Shown piece by piece: positions 1 through 7,026 of a DNA stretch of 8,308 nt. The notes beneath the pieces are model-generated. The model was not told the DNA's origin, searched no databases, and worked only from the letters and a program-made list of their open reading frames with translations. This DNA is from Acidobacteriota bacterium (lineage in GTDB: Bacteria; Acidobacteriota; Terriglobia; Versatilivoradales; Versatilivoraceae). The translations under genes were made by a program, and so were the position numbers. The first letter of the stretch is position 1; the number at the start of each line of letters is the position of its first letter. The DNA lies in contig JAPOZE010000694.1 of NCBI GenBank assembly GCA_026706225.1, positions 1 through 8,308 on the forward strand. Direction: 5' to 3'.

Positions 1-3000
1 TCCGCACGCTCGGGAGGGTCTGGTCCCGCCCGGGCGAGGCGTTGGGCGAGATTTCCCTGCCGGAAGCCCTGAGCGGGCATGGGCTCGATGTCCATCCGCT
101 GGTCTTGGACGGTTGCTTCCAGGTCTTGGGGGCGGCCCGCAACCTGGAGGGGAGCGAGGGCGGGGCCGCCTATCTGCCGTTCGGCTGGGAACGGCTGTGG
201 CTGGCGGGACCTCTGCCCGATCGGGTCGTCTGCCACGCGCGCCTGAGTGATGCCTCCCGCGAGGCGGAGAGCGGCGCAGGTGAGCCCGCCGAGGTACTGA
301 GCGGCGAGTTGCGCATCTACGATCCGAGCGGGATGCTGCTTGGCCGGCTGAGCGGGTACACCGTCAAGCGGGCCACGCGGGCGGCGCTGCTCTCGGCGAT
401 CGAGGGAGTCAGGGACCTCTTGTACGAGGTGGTGTGGCGCGAGCGCGACCTCGCAACCGGAATCACACCTGCCGACTTCTTCCCGAAACCCGCGGCCGTC
501 GCGGCGGGCGCCCAGTTGTTGGCGGGCTATCTGAGGGATGCCGGGGTCGATCCCGATGACCGGGACGCTCTGCTCGCGAACCTGGAGCGATGGTCCCGGT
601 CCCGTGCGCTGGCGACCCTGCAAGAGCTGGGTTGGAAGCGCCGGGCGGGCGAGACCGTGGAGCCGGAGGCCTTGCGGAGCCGGCTGAACGTCCTCCCGGA
701 GCACCAGCGCCTCTTTCGCCGGATGCTCGAAATGCTGGCCAGGTCGGGGGTGCTCGAGGAGGCTGGCGATGGCTTTACAGTCGTGGTGGGGCCAGAGGAT
801 CCGCTGCCGGCGGAAATGCCCGGCGATCTGGAGGCGTTCTCTTCCCGGCTGACCGACCTGCATCCCCACGGTCTGACCGAGATCGGGCTGTTTCGTCGTT
901 CCGGCCAGGCTCTGGCCCAGGTGCTTCGCGGTCGCCAGGATCCGCTGACACTCCTGTTCAGCAGCGGAGAACCCACGGCGGCCGATCTGTACCTGAAGGC
1001 TCCCGTGGCGCGGGCGGCCAACCGGATGCTGTCGGAGGCGGTCCGCAAGCTGGTGGCCGCATTGCCCGAAGGACGGCGCCTGCGGGTGATCGAGGTGGGG
1101 GCCGGCACCGGGTCTGCGACCGCCTCGGTGCTCCCCGAGCTTCCCGAGGGAGGGTTCGACTACACCTATACGGACATCTCGGCGGGCTTCTTTGCCGAGG
1201 CGGAGGCGCGGTTCGGCGATGGCGGCGGGTGCATCCAGTACCGTCCGCTGGACATCGAGAAGGACCCCATCGACCAGGGGTTCGACCGGCATGGCTATGA
1301 CCTGCTGATCGCGTCCAACGTCCTGCACGCCACGCGGTACCTGGAGGAAACGCTGGGCCACTGCCTGGATCTGCTGGCGCCGTCGGGACACTTGATCGCG
1401 CTGGAAAACCTCAGCGGTCTGGGCTGGATGGACCTGACCTTCGGCCAGTTGGACGGATGGTGGCGCTTTGCCGACGACTTCCGTCCCCACCACGCCCTGG
1501 CGAGCCCGGCGGTGTGGCGCCAGGCCCTCGGCCGGGTGGGCTTCCAGGCCGCAGAGGTTCTGGGACCGGACGAGTCGGACGCCTCGCGGACACCGGACAA
1601 GGGTGTCATCGTGGCCCAGGGCCCCGCGGAGGTGAAAGAGTCTCCGGGATTGTGGATTCTGGCGGCGGACAACGGCGGTGCGGCGGCCAAGCTGGCGGCA
1701 GATCTGGCGGCGCGCAACCAGGCGGTGGTTCTAGCCGGCAGTGAAGCGCCGGAAGAAGAGGGGCCGGCAGCGGTCGGTCCGGGTGTCTTCAGGACCGCCG
1801 TGGAAATGGATCAGCGGGAGTCCTGGCGGGCGCTTGTGACCGGTCTGCCCGGCGACCTGCCTCTCAGCGGCGTCGTCCACCTGGTTGGACTGGACGGTCA
1901 CGGGGCACAGGCCACTACCGAGGAAATGGCGGAGGACGTGAAACGAGCCGGAGCGAGTGCGCTGGCGCTGGTGCAGGGCATCGCCGACTCCGATGCGATC
2001 CCCGCCCATGGCATCTGGTTGATCACGCGAGGCGCACAGGTGCTGGAGCGGGAGCGCGGCGGGGAACTTGCCGGCGCAACGCTGTGGGGTTTCGGCAAGG
2101 CCGCGGCCCGTGAAGCGGCTCATCTCCAGCCGAGGATGATCGATCTGGACCCAGGCCAAGCGGCGCCCGCACCCGATCTGGTCAAGGAACTCCTCTATCC
2201 CGATTCCGAGAACCACATCGCCTATCGATCGGGACGCCGCCAGGTGGCCCGCCTGGTTCGGGCCGGCGCCGGGCCGGAGCGCCTGGCCTTGCCGGAGGAG
2301 CCGGACTGGGTGCTGGCTCCGGACTCGGCCGGCGTGTTCGACAGACCCCATGTCCAGCCGCTGCCGGCGGGTTCTCTGCAACCCAGGGAGGTTCGCGTCG
2401 CGGTCGAGGCGGCGGGGCTCAACTTCTGGGACGTGTTCCGGTCGCTCGGCTTCATCGAGGAGGGGCTGCTGGGCAGAGAGATGTGCGGCCGCATCCTCGA
2501 GACAGGCTCGGAGGTGTCGGCCGTCTCGGTCGGCGACCCCGTGGTCGGATTGGGGTTCGGCGCCTTCGCGCCGCAAATGGTCACCCGGGAGGAGTTGGTT
2601 GCGCCCAGGCCATCCGGATTCTCGGTGTCGGGACTGGCCACGGTGCCGAGCGCCTTCGTGTCCGCTGCCCTCTCCTTCGAGTATTCAGGACTGGCGTCCG
2701 GAGAGCGCGTGCTGATTCACGCGGGTGCGGGCGGCGTCGGTCTGGCGGCCATCCAGTGGGTGCAGGCGGCGGGAGCGGAGGTCTTCGCCACCGCCAGCGC
2801 GCCGAAGCAGGCCTATCTCCGGTCGTTGGGGGTGGAACACATATTCGACAGCCGCACGACGGCCTTCGGAAAGGAGATTCTCGAAGCTACGGAAGGCGCG
2901 GGCGTGGACGTGGTGCTGAACAGCCTGACGGGAGAGGGCTTCATCGAGGCCAGCCTCTCCTGCCTCAAGCAGGGCGGCCGGTTCGTGGAGATGGCCAGGC

Positions 3001-6000
3001 GAGACATCCTGAGCGAGGAAGAGATGGCGGCGGTGCGTCCCGACGTGGCCTACTCCATCCTGGAACTGGACGTGCTGAAAAAAACCGAGCCGGCCTGGGT
3101 GGGAAGGGTCCTGCGGGGAGTGATGGAGCGTCTTTCGGCGGGAGAACTGAAACCGATCGTCCACAGCCGGTGGCCGCTCGCCGAAGCCGGGGCCGCCTTG
3201 AGCTTCATGCGATCGGCGCGGCATCTCGGGAAGATCGTGGTGACCCTGCCGCCCCTCGCGAAGGGACGGTTGCGGCAGGACCGCACCTATCTCGTCACTG
3301 GCGGCCTGGGCGGGATCGGACTGGCCATAGCCGGTTGGCTGGCCGACCACGGAGCCGGGGCGATCGTGCTCAACGGGCGCCGCCCGCCGGATGCCGAAGC
3401 CGAGGAGGCGATTGGCAGGCTGCGGGAGCGGGGCGTTACGGTACAAGTCGAGCTGGCGGATGTGACCGAGGCCGCCGCCATCGATGAAATGCTGGCGAGG
3501 ATGGATACGGCCCTGCCGCCGCTCGGGGGCGTGATCCACAGCGTGGGCGTGCTGTCGGACGGCGCGCTGAGCAACCAGAGCTGGGAGCGATTCGAAAGGG
3601 TGCTGTGGCCGAAGGTGCTGGGCGCATGGCATCTGCACCGTGCCACCGAGGACCGCGATCTGGACCTCTTCATCCTCTTTTCGAGCCGAGTCGGCGTCAT
3701 GGGCAATCCGGGCCAGGCCAACCACGCGGCGGCCAACGCCTTTCTGGACCAGCTCGCGGGCCACCGCCGCGCCCAGGGGCTTCCCGGACAGGCCATCGCC
3801 TGGGGAGCCTGGTCGGAGATCGGCGAGGCCGCCGAACAACGGGAACGGATCGACCGGCAACGAACGGCGCTCGGAGGCCGCTGGTTTACTCCGCAGCAGG
3901 GTCTCCGGGCCTTCGACCAACTGGTGCGCCAGGACGCCGCCACTTCCGTGGTGATGTCGATGGACTGGTCGGTGTTCGAAGAGGCCGTAGGCGACCGCCC
4001 CGCTTTCCTGGAGGACCTGCTGTCTGCCGCCTCGGACGCCGAAGCCGATACCGCGACCTCGTCGGAGGACCTGCTGTCCCGCTTGCAGGAAGCGCCGGGA
4101 CGCGAGGAACTGCTCGTTTCCTTCCTGCAACAGGAGGTGCAGGCGGTGCTGAGGCTGTCCTCGGTGCCCGAGCCCACGGTGGGATTCTTCGACCTGGGCA
4201 TGGATTCGCTGATGGCGGTGGAGTTGCGGAATCGTCTCAACCGGGCCTTTGCGGAAGAGTACACGGTACCCAATACCGTCGTGTTCGATTACCCGGACAT
4301 CGCGGCATTGGCCCGTCACCTGGCTGGAGAACTGGGCGGGGCCGCCCCTGCGCCGGCCGCCCGGACGCAACCCGAGCCGGAGCGACCGGCGGTGGCGCAG
4401 CCGGCAGAGGACGGCATTGCGATCGTGGGCATGGCCTGCCGGTTTCCCGGCGCCACGGATATTTCGGCATTCTGGCGCCAGCTCGAAGCGGGCGTAGACG
4501 CCGTGACGGACGGACGCGGAGATTCAGGTTCCTGGGGCGAGCTGGCTGAAGAACTTCCCGCCGACTACGCCGCCTACCGCCAGGGCGGGTTTGTTGAGGG
4601 GATCGAGCAGTTCGACTCCAGGTTCTTTCGGATTTCGCCGATCGAGGCTCGCTCGATGGATCCGCGGCAGCGGATGCTGCTGGAGACAAGCTGGCAGGCT
4701 CTGGAGGATGCGGGAGTGGATCCGGACCGATTGCGAGGCAGCCGAACCGGGATCTATGCCGGCATTTCCACCAGCGAATACCGGGATCTGATGACAGGCG
4801 GCAACTCCGGCGTCAGCTACCTGGGCACCGCCGCCAGCATGACGCTGGGGCGAATTTCTTTCGCTCTGGGATTGGAGGGGCCGATCATTCCGGTGGAGCT
4901 CAATTGCGCGTCGTCGCTGGTCGCTGTGCACTATGCGGTCTCGGCCTTGCAGCAGGGCGAGGTCGACATGGCTCTGGTCGGAGGCGCGCACGTAGTGCTG
5001 TCCGCTGACATAACCCGAGAGATGGCGGAACTGGGGATGTTGTCGCCAAGCGGGCGGTGCAGGACCTTCGATGCCGCCGCGGACGGTTTCGTGCGGGGCG
5101 AGGGCTGCGGGATGGTCGTCCTGAAGCGATTGAGCCAGGCGGAGGCCGATGGCGACCGCATCTGGGGGGTTATCCGCGGATCGGCGGTCAACCAGAACGG
5201 GGCCAGCGCCGGACCGACGGTGCCGAACGGTCCGGCGCAGGAGAGGGTGATTGCAGAGGCGCTGTCGCGGGGGAGCGTTGCCCCGCAGGAAGTGGACTAC
5301 CTGGAGGCCCACGGGGCCGGATCGGGGTTTGGGGACCCGATTGAAGTGCAGTCGGCCGCTGCGGTGTACGGCAAGGGCCGCGAGGCCGACCGGCCGCTCT
5401 TGATCGGTTCGGTGAAGACCAACATCGGTCACCTGGAGCCGGCGGCCGGAGTTGCGAGCCTGATCAAGACCGTTTTGGCCATGAAGCGGGGGGCCATCCC
5501 CAAGAATCTGCATTTCCGGGACCCCAACCCGCACCTGGAATGGGATCGGCTTCCGGTCCGGGTGGTGTCGGCCATGACCGACTGGCCCAGTCATCCCGGT
5601 CGCCCGCCGCGCGCGGGAGTGAGCGCCTTTGGAATATCGGGAACCAACTCGCACGTGGTTGTGGAAGGGTACGGGGAAGCCAACGGCGCCCAACCCGATG
5701 AGGGGTCCCTGCCCGAAGGTTCCGCGCAAGCCGTAACCGTTTCCATGCCGGAGCCGGTGGCGGACCTGACGCTGTCACAGGAAGCGCTTCGGCCACGCCA
5801 GACGCGCTTGCTGCCCTTGTCGGGGAAGGCGGACGGTGCGCTTCGGGCGTTGGCGGGACGTTATCTGTCCTGGCTCGACCAACGAGCCGAAGAATTTTCA
5901 GCCGGAGGGCCGGCCGGCCGGTCGCTGCTTGCGGACATGGCATGGACCGCTGGTGTGGGGCGGAGCCATTTCGGCTACCGGGCAGGGGTGGTGTTCCACG

Positions 6001-6917
6001 ATGCCGCCTCGCTGCGGGAGGGGCTGGAGGCGCTCGCGAGCGAGGGTGAGCGGCCGAAGCCGGTGGCGGCAGCCAAGGTGGCGTTCGCCTACACCGGGGA
6101 GGGCAGCCAGTGGGCCGGCATGGGGCGGTCGCTGTACGAAAGCGAGCCGGTGGTGAGAGCGGTGCTGGACCACTGCGACGCGATACTTGGGGAAGAACGG
6201 GGCGCATCGCTGCTGGACGTGATGTTCGGCCGGACCGGCGCGGAGGGAGCCCTGGACGACCCGGCATGGACCCGGCCGGCCATCTACGCCCTGGAGTGCG
6301 CCTTGGGGGCGCTTTGGTCGAGCCTGGGGATTCGGCCCAATGTGGTGGTCGGGCAGGGCCTCGGGGAGTTGGCTGCCGCGCAGGCGGCGGGGGTCTTCGG
6401 CTTGGAAGAGGGGTTGCGGCTGGCCGCGGACCGGGGGGGCGAGCAGCCACGTGAAGGCATGGCGGCAGCACCACCCTCGATTGCTTTTGTAAGCGGCGTG
6501 ACGGGCCGGTTGTTGGAGGCGGGCGCTGCACTCGATGAGGCCTACTGGCAGCGGCAGGCAGGTGAGCCGGCGGCATTCGACCGATGCGTCGAGAGTCTGG
6601 TGGATACGGGCGTGCAAGTCGTCGTGGAGATGGGTCCGGACGCGGTTCTGGGTCCACGGGTGGCCTCGATTTGGCCGGAATCGGCCCGCGCTGCCGGGAG
6701 TCCGGTTGCGCTGTCGAGCCTGCGGAGAGACCTGCAGGGTGACGACGACTTCGTGGAGGCGGTTGCCGGAGCTTACCGGGCGGGACTGGGAGTTTCCTTT
6801 GCGGGGTTGTTCGCCGGGGAGACGCGGCGCCGGATCTCGCTGCCCGGCTATCCCTTCCAGCGCCGGCGCCACTGGATTGACCTGGCGAAGCGGACGGCTT
6901 CAGGTGCCGGGGGTTGA
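1..6917 (+). CDS. Type I modular polyketide synthase, 5'-truncated: DH(C-term)-cMT-psiKR-ER-KR-ACP-KS-AT(inactive)
   Basis: This is the C-terminal 2,304 residues of a cytosolic multidomain PKS. The frame is open from base 3, with no true start in the window, and stops at TGA 6915-6917. Residue numbers used here count from base 3, so residue = base/3. Approximate domain order: end of dehydratase 1-125, C-methyltransferase 200-525, pseudo-KR 540-770, enoylreductase 776-1083, ketoreductase 1094-1320, ACP 1363-1445, KS 1472-1897, KS-AT linker and AT 1934-2245, post-AT linker to about 2295. The first module would alpha-methylate and fully reduce a beta-keto intermediate. The second stops after the post-AT linker and has no ACP, KR or thioesterase. 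Odd points are Tyr to His in the KR, a degenerate AT lacking Ser and His, and atypical KS motifs. It probably lies in a larger PKS cluster extending upstream. The PKS assignment is certain; the product is unknown. Confidence 0.97.
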   Translation, partial: RTLGRVWSRPGEALGEISLPEALSGHGLDVHPLVLDGCFQVLGAARNLEGSEGGAAYLPFGWERLWLAGPLPDRVVCHARLSDASREAESGAGEPAEVLSGELRIYDPSGMLLGRLSGYTVKRATRAALLSAIEGVRDLLYEVVWRERDLATGITPADFFPKPAAVAAGAQLLAGYLRDAGVDPDDRDALLANLERWSRSRALATLQELGWKRRAGETVEPEALRSRLNVLPEHQRLFRRMLEMLARSGVLEEAGDGFTVVVGPEDPLPAEMPGDLEAFSSRLTDLHPHGLTEIGLFRRSGQALAQVLRGRQDPLTLLFSSGEPTAADLYLKAPVARAANRMLSEAVRKLVAALPEGRRLRVIEVGAGTGSATASVLPELPEGGFDYTYTDISAGFFAEAEARFGDGGGCIQYRPLDIEKDPIDQGFDRHGYDLLIASNVLHATRYLEETLGHCLDLLAPSGHLIALENLSGLGWMDLTFGQLDGWWRFADDFRPHHALASPAVWRQALGRVGFQAAEVLGPDESDASRTPDKGVIVAQGPAEVKESPGLWILAADNGGAAAKLAADLAARNQAVVLAGSEAPEEEGPAAVGPGVFRTAVEMDQRESWRALVTGLPGDLPLSGVVHLVGLDGHGAQATTEEMAEDVKRAGASALALVQGIADSDAIPAHGIWLITRGAQVLERERGGELAGATLWGFGKAAAREAAHLQPRMIDLDPGQAAPAPDLVKELLYPDSENHIAYRSGRRQVARLVRAGAGPERLALPEEPDWVLAPDSAGVFDRPHVQPLPAGSLQPREVRVAVEAAGLNFWDVFRSLGFIEEGLLGREMCGRILETGSEVSAVSVGDPVVGLGFGAFAPQMVTREELVAPRPSGFSVSGLATVPSAFVSAALSFEYSGLASGERVLIHAGAGGVGLAAIQWVQAAGAEVFATASAPKQAYLRSLGVEHIFDSRTTAFGKEILEATEGAGVDVVLNSLTGEGFIEASLSCLKQGGRFVEMARRDILSEEEMAAVRPDVAYSILELDVLKKTEPAWVGRVLRGVMERLSAGELKPIVHSRWPLAEAGAALSFMRSARHLGKIVVTLPPLAKGRLRQDRTYLVTGGLGGIGLAIAGWLADHGAGAIVLNGRRPPDAEAEEAIGRLRERGVTVQVELADVTEAAAIDEMLARMDTALPPLGGVIHSVGVLSDGALSNQSWERFERVLWPKVLGAWHLHRATEDRDLDLFILFSSRVGVMGNPGQANHAAANAFLDQLAGHRRAQGLPGQAIAWGAWSEIGEAAEQRERIDRQRTALGGRWFTPQQGLRAFDQLVRQDAATSVVMSMDWSVFEEAVGDRPAFLEDLLSAASDAEADTATSSEDLLSRLQEAPGREELLVSFLQQEVQAVLRLSSVPEPTVGFFDLGMDSLMAVELRNRLNRAFAEEYTVPNTVVFDYPDIAALARHLAGELGGAAPAPAARTQPEPERPAVAQPAEDGIAIVGMACRFPGATDISAFWRQLEAGVDAVTDGRGDSGSWGELAEELPADYAAYRQGGFVEGIEQFDSRFFRISPIEARSMDPRQRMLLETSWQALEDAGVDPDRLRGSRTGIYAGISTSEYRDLMTGGNSGVSYLGTAASMTLGRISFALGLEGPIIPVELNCASSLVAVHYAVSALQQGEVDMALVGGAHVVLSADITREMAELGMLSPSGRCRTFDAAADGFVRGEGCGMVVLKRLSQAEADGDRIWGVIRGSAVNQNGASAGPTVPNGPAQERVIAEALSRGSVAPQEVDYLEAHGAGSGFGDPIEVQSAAAVYGKGREADRPLLIGSVKTNIGHLEPAAGVASLIKTVLAMKRGAIPKNLHFRDPNPHLEWDRLPVRVVSAMTDWPSHPGRPPRAGVSAFGISGTNSHVVVEGYGEANGAQPDEGSLPEGSAQAVTVSMPEPVADLTLSQEALRPRQTRLLPLSGKADGALRALAGRYLSWLDQRAEEFSAGGPAGRSLLADMAWTAGVGRSHFGYRAGVVFHDAASLREGLEALASEGERPKPVAAAKVAFAYTGEGSQWAGMGRSLYESEPVVRAVLDHCDAILGEERGASLLDVMFGRTGAEGALDDPAWTRPAIYALECALGALWSSLGIRPNVVVGQGLGELAAAQAAGVFGLEEGLRLAADRGGEQPREGMAAAPPSIAFVSGVTGRLLEAGAALDEAYWQRQAGEPAAFDRCVESLVDTGVQVVVEMGPDAVLGPRVASIWPESARAAGSPVALSSLRRDLQGDDDFVEAVAGAYRAGLGVSFAGLFAGETRRRISLPGYPFQRRRHWIDLAKRTASGAGG
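3..375 (+). other. PKS dehydratase domain, C-terminal hot-dog half only
   Basis: The window opens inside a PKS dehydratase. The second half of the double hot-dog fold is visible, with the motif HPLVLDGCFQ. Its Asp (base 108, residue 36) and the Gln four residues later match the DxxxQ/H catalytic motif of PKS dehydratases. The following 'YLPF' stretch is also typical. The first half, with the HxxxGxxxxP motif and catalytic His, lies upstream of the window, so activity cannot be fully judged. Its visible catalytic Asp is intact. It would remove water from the beta-hydroxyacyl-ACP before enoyl reduction. Confidence 0.9.
600..1577 (+). other. PKS C-methyltransferase domain (SAM-dependent)
   Basis: The SAM-binding motif I, VIEVGAGTGSA, is at residues 362-372 (bases 1086-1118). 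A helical lid-like region precedes it. The cMT signature NVLHAT follows at 439-444, with the putative catalytic His at 442 (base 1326). The downstream block LDLLAPSGHLIALE and the WWRF segment (from base 1458) are also characteristic. In known PKS modules this domain methylates the alpha carbon of the beta-ketoacyl-ACP using SAM. All recognisable motifs are intact, so an active alpha-methylating domain is expected. Confidence 0.93.
1620..2310 (+). other. Structural (pseudo) ketoreductase subdomain before the ER
   Basis: Between the methyltransferase and the enoylreductase is a Rossmann-like stretch: 'LWILAADNGG', then 'GVVHLVGLDG', then 'GIWLITRGAQVL', then 'LWGFGKAAAREA'. In DH-cMT-ER-KR modules this is the non-catalytic N-terminal half of the split ketoreductase, which packs on the catalytic half after the ER. 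It has no nucleotide-binding GxGxxG motif, as expected for the structural half. Confidence 0.82.
2328..3250 (+). other. PKS enoylreductase domain (MDR family)
   Basis: This is a medium-chain dehydrogenase-type enoylreductase. The substrate-side motif GLNFWDVF begins at base 2418 (Asn at residue 807). The NADPH-binding motif HAGAGGVGLAAIQ starts at residue 906 (base 2718). 'DVVLNSL' and 'GGRFVEM' follow, and the domain ends near 'HLGKIVV'. It would reduce the alpha,beta-enoyl intermediate with NADPH to a saturated chain. It follows dehydration, so the module is fully reducing if the KR works. Trp in GLNFWDV, where Arg is usual, is a mild deviation. Confidence 0.94.
3282..3960 (+). other. PKS ketoreductase catalytic domain with Tyr-to-His at the active site
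   Basis: This is an SDR-type ketoreductase. The NADPH motif VTGGLGGIG starts at residue 1098 (base 3294). The LSD motif has Asp at residue 1186 (base 3558), corresponding to the diagnostic third residue of the B-type LDD motif and predicting a D-configured hydroxyl. Lys is at 1204 (base 3612), Ser at 1228 (base 3684) and Asn at 1245. The catalytic Tyr is expected at Ser+13 and Lys+37, which is residue 1241. The codon there (3723-3725) is CAC, His. The spacing matches canonical PKS KRs, so the position is secure. Whether His supports catalysis is not known from the sequence. The surrounding PGQANHAAANAF context looks well conserved rather than decayed. Confidence 0.93.
4010..4078 (+). repeat. 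Short direct repeat in the KR-ACP linker
   Basis: The 15-mer GGAGGACCTGCTGTC occurs at 4010-4024 and again at 4064-4078. The copies are 54 bp (18 codons) apart and in frame, so both encode EDLLS. It lies in the acidic, Ala/Ser-rich linker between KR and ACP, where length variation is tolerated. It may be a small linker duplication or chance in GC-rich code. Confidence 0.45.
4089..4335 (+). other. PKS acyl carrier protein domain
   Basis: The four-helix ACP fold ends the reducing module. The phosphopantetheine motif DLGMDSLMAVELRNRL carries Ser at residue 1402 (base 4206). The helix III region 'VFDYPDIAALARHLA' follows. It is canonical and should be modified by a phosphopantetheinyl transferase such as the one encoded downstream. 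A Pro/Ala/Glu-rich linker of about 27 residues (bases 4335-4415) separates it from the next KS on the same chain. Confidence 0.95.
4416..5690 (+). other. PKS ketosynthase domain of the terminal module (atypical motif contexts)
   Basis: This is a complete decarboxylating-type KS starting at IAIVGMACRFPG (residue 1472). The catalytic Cys is residue 1635 (base 4905), and the two His are residues 1770 (base 5310) and 1810 (base 5430). Spacings of 135 and 175 match canonical modular KSs. The KTNIGHLE block is standard. The nucleophile elbow reads VELNCASSLVAVH instead of the usual VDTACSSSLVA. The first-His motif reads EAHGAGSGFGDP instead of EAHGTGTxxGDP. The catalytic residues are all present, so condensation or transacylation is possible. 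The flanking changes may mark a sub-clade or altered function. Confidence 0.94.
5800..6885 (+). other. Degenerate, truncated acyltransferase domain plus KS-AT and post-AT linkers
   Basis: The KS-AT linker runs from about base 5800. The AT core begins at FAYTGEGSQWAGMG (base 6084), where the usual GQGSQ has Glu instead of the oxyanion-hole Gln (residue 2033). The nucleophile motif GHSxG reads GQGLG at residues 2117-2121 (bases 6351-6365), so the catalytic Ser is Gly and the adjacent His is Gln. Only 43 residues separate this point from the VTG block (Thr at base 6501), where about 137 are usual. The missing part normally holds the ferredoxin-like subdomain, the substrate-specificity motif and the catalytic His. 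The frame is intact, and the post-AT linker LPGYPFQRRRHWI follows normally. Acyl transfer is not expected; a scaffold role beside the KS is the likely remaining function. Confidence 0.9.
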
Positions 6918-6948
6918 CCAAACCGGGACGGGAATCGACCAAATTGGT
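6916..6948. repeat. Paired GACCAAA repeats and an ACCAA-A-TTGGT inverted repeat, candidate operator
   Basis: GACCAAA occurs at 6916-6922, overlapping the PKS stop codon, and at 6937-6943. The 21-bp spacing is two helical turns. The second copy is part of an inverted repeat, ACCAA-A-TTGGT (6938-6948), that directly abuts the -35 hexamer at 6949. This geometry fits a binding site for a dimeric regulator. The arms are only 5 bp, so chance is possible, and no regulator gene is in the window. Confidence 0.35.
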
Positions 6949-6977
6949 TTGACTTGAGCGGCCCCGCTTGCTATTTT
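6949..6977 (+). promoter_or_regulatory. Sigma70-type promoter for the ACP/PPTase/hydrolase unit
   Basis: The -35 TTGACT (6949-6954) matches five of six consensus bases. An exact 17-bp spacer separates it from the -10 TATTTT (6972-6977), which matches four of six. TG at 6969-6970 supplies an extended -10 element (TGC before the hexamer). Transcription would start near 6984, leaving a leader of about 40 nt before the ACP start. The region is clearly more AT-rich than the flanking genes. This is the only intergenic gap of note in the window. Confidence 0.6.
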
Positions 6978-7012
6978 GCTTGTCCCTCTAAACTAATCTC
7001 TCTACCAATGTG

Positions 7013-7018
7013 AAAGGG
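7013..7018 (+). promoter_or_regulatory. Ribosome binding site of the discrete ACP gene
   Basis: AAAGGG at 7013-7018 lies 8 nt before ATG 7027, an ideal Shine-Dalgarno distance. It overlaps the alternative in-frame GTG at 7018, which would have no site of its own. It therefore decides the start at 7027. Confidence 0.65.
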
Positions 7019-7026
7019 TGCTCGAT

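Noticed and set aside
6366..6480. A frameshift or pseudogene break to explain the missing AT segment
   Set aside because: The reading frame stays open and PKS-like on both sides, and the post-AT linker follows in the same frame. This is an in-frame loss, not a frameshift.
5464..6942. A 492-codon open frame on the minus strand, and similar long minus-strand frames at 2685-4370, 4524-5729 and 1731-2576
   Set aside because: They lie wholly or almost wholly antisense to confidently assigned PKS domains. They have Arg/Pro/Ala-rich composition typical of GC-rich shadow frames and show no recognisable domain.
6919..6951. Possible transcription terminator: CAAACC (6919-6924) can pair with GGTTTG (6946-6951)
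   Set aside because: The stem is only 6 bp with a 21-nt loop, is not GC-rich and has no following T-run, so it does not look like an intrinsic terminator.
7008..7013. Minimal ATG-TGA start-stop pair in the ACP leader
   Set aside because: There is no ribosome site before it. It overlaps the ACP ribosome-binding region and is easily explained by chance.
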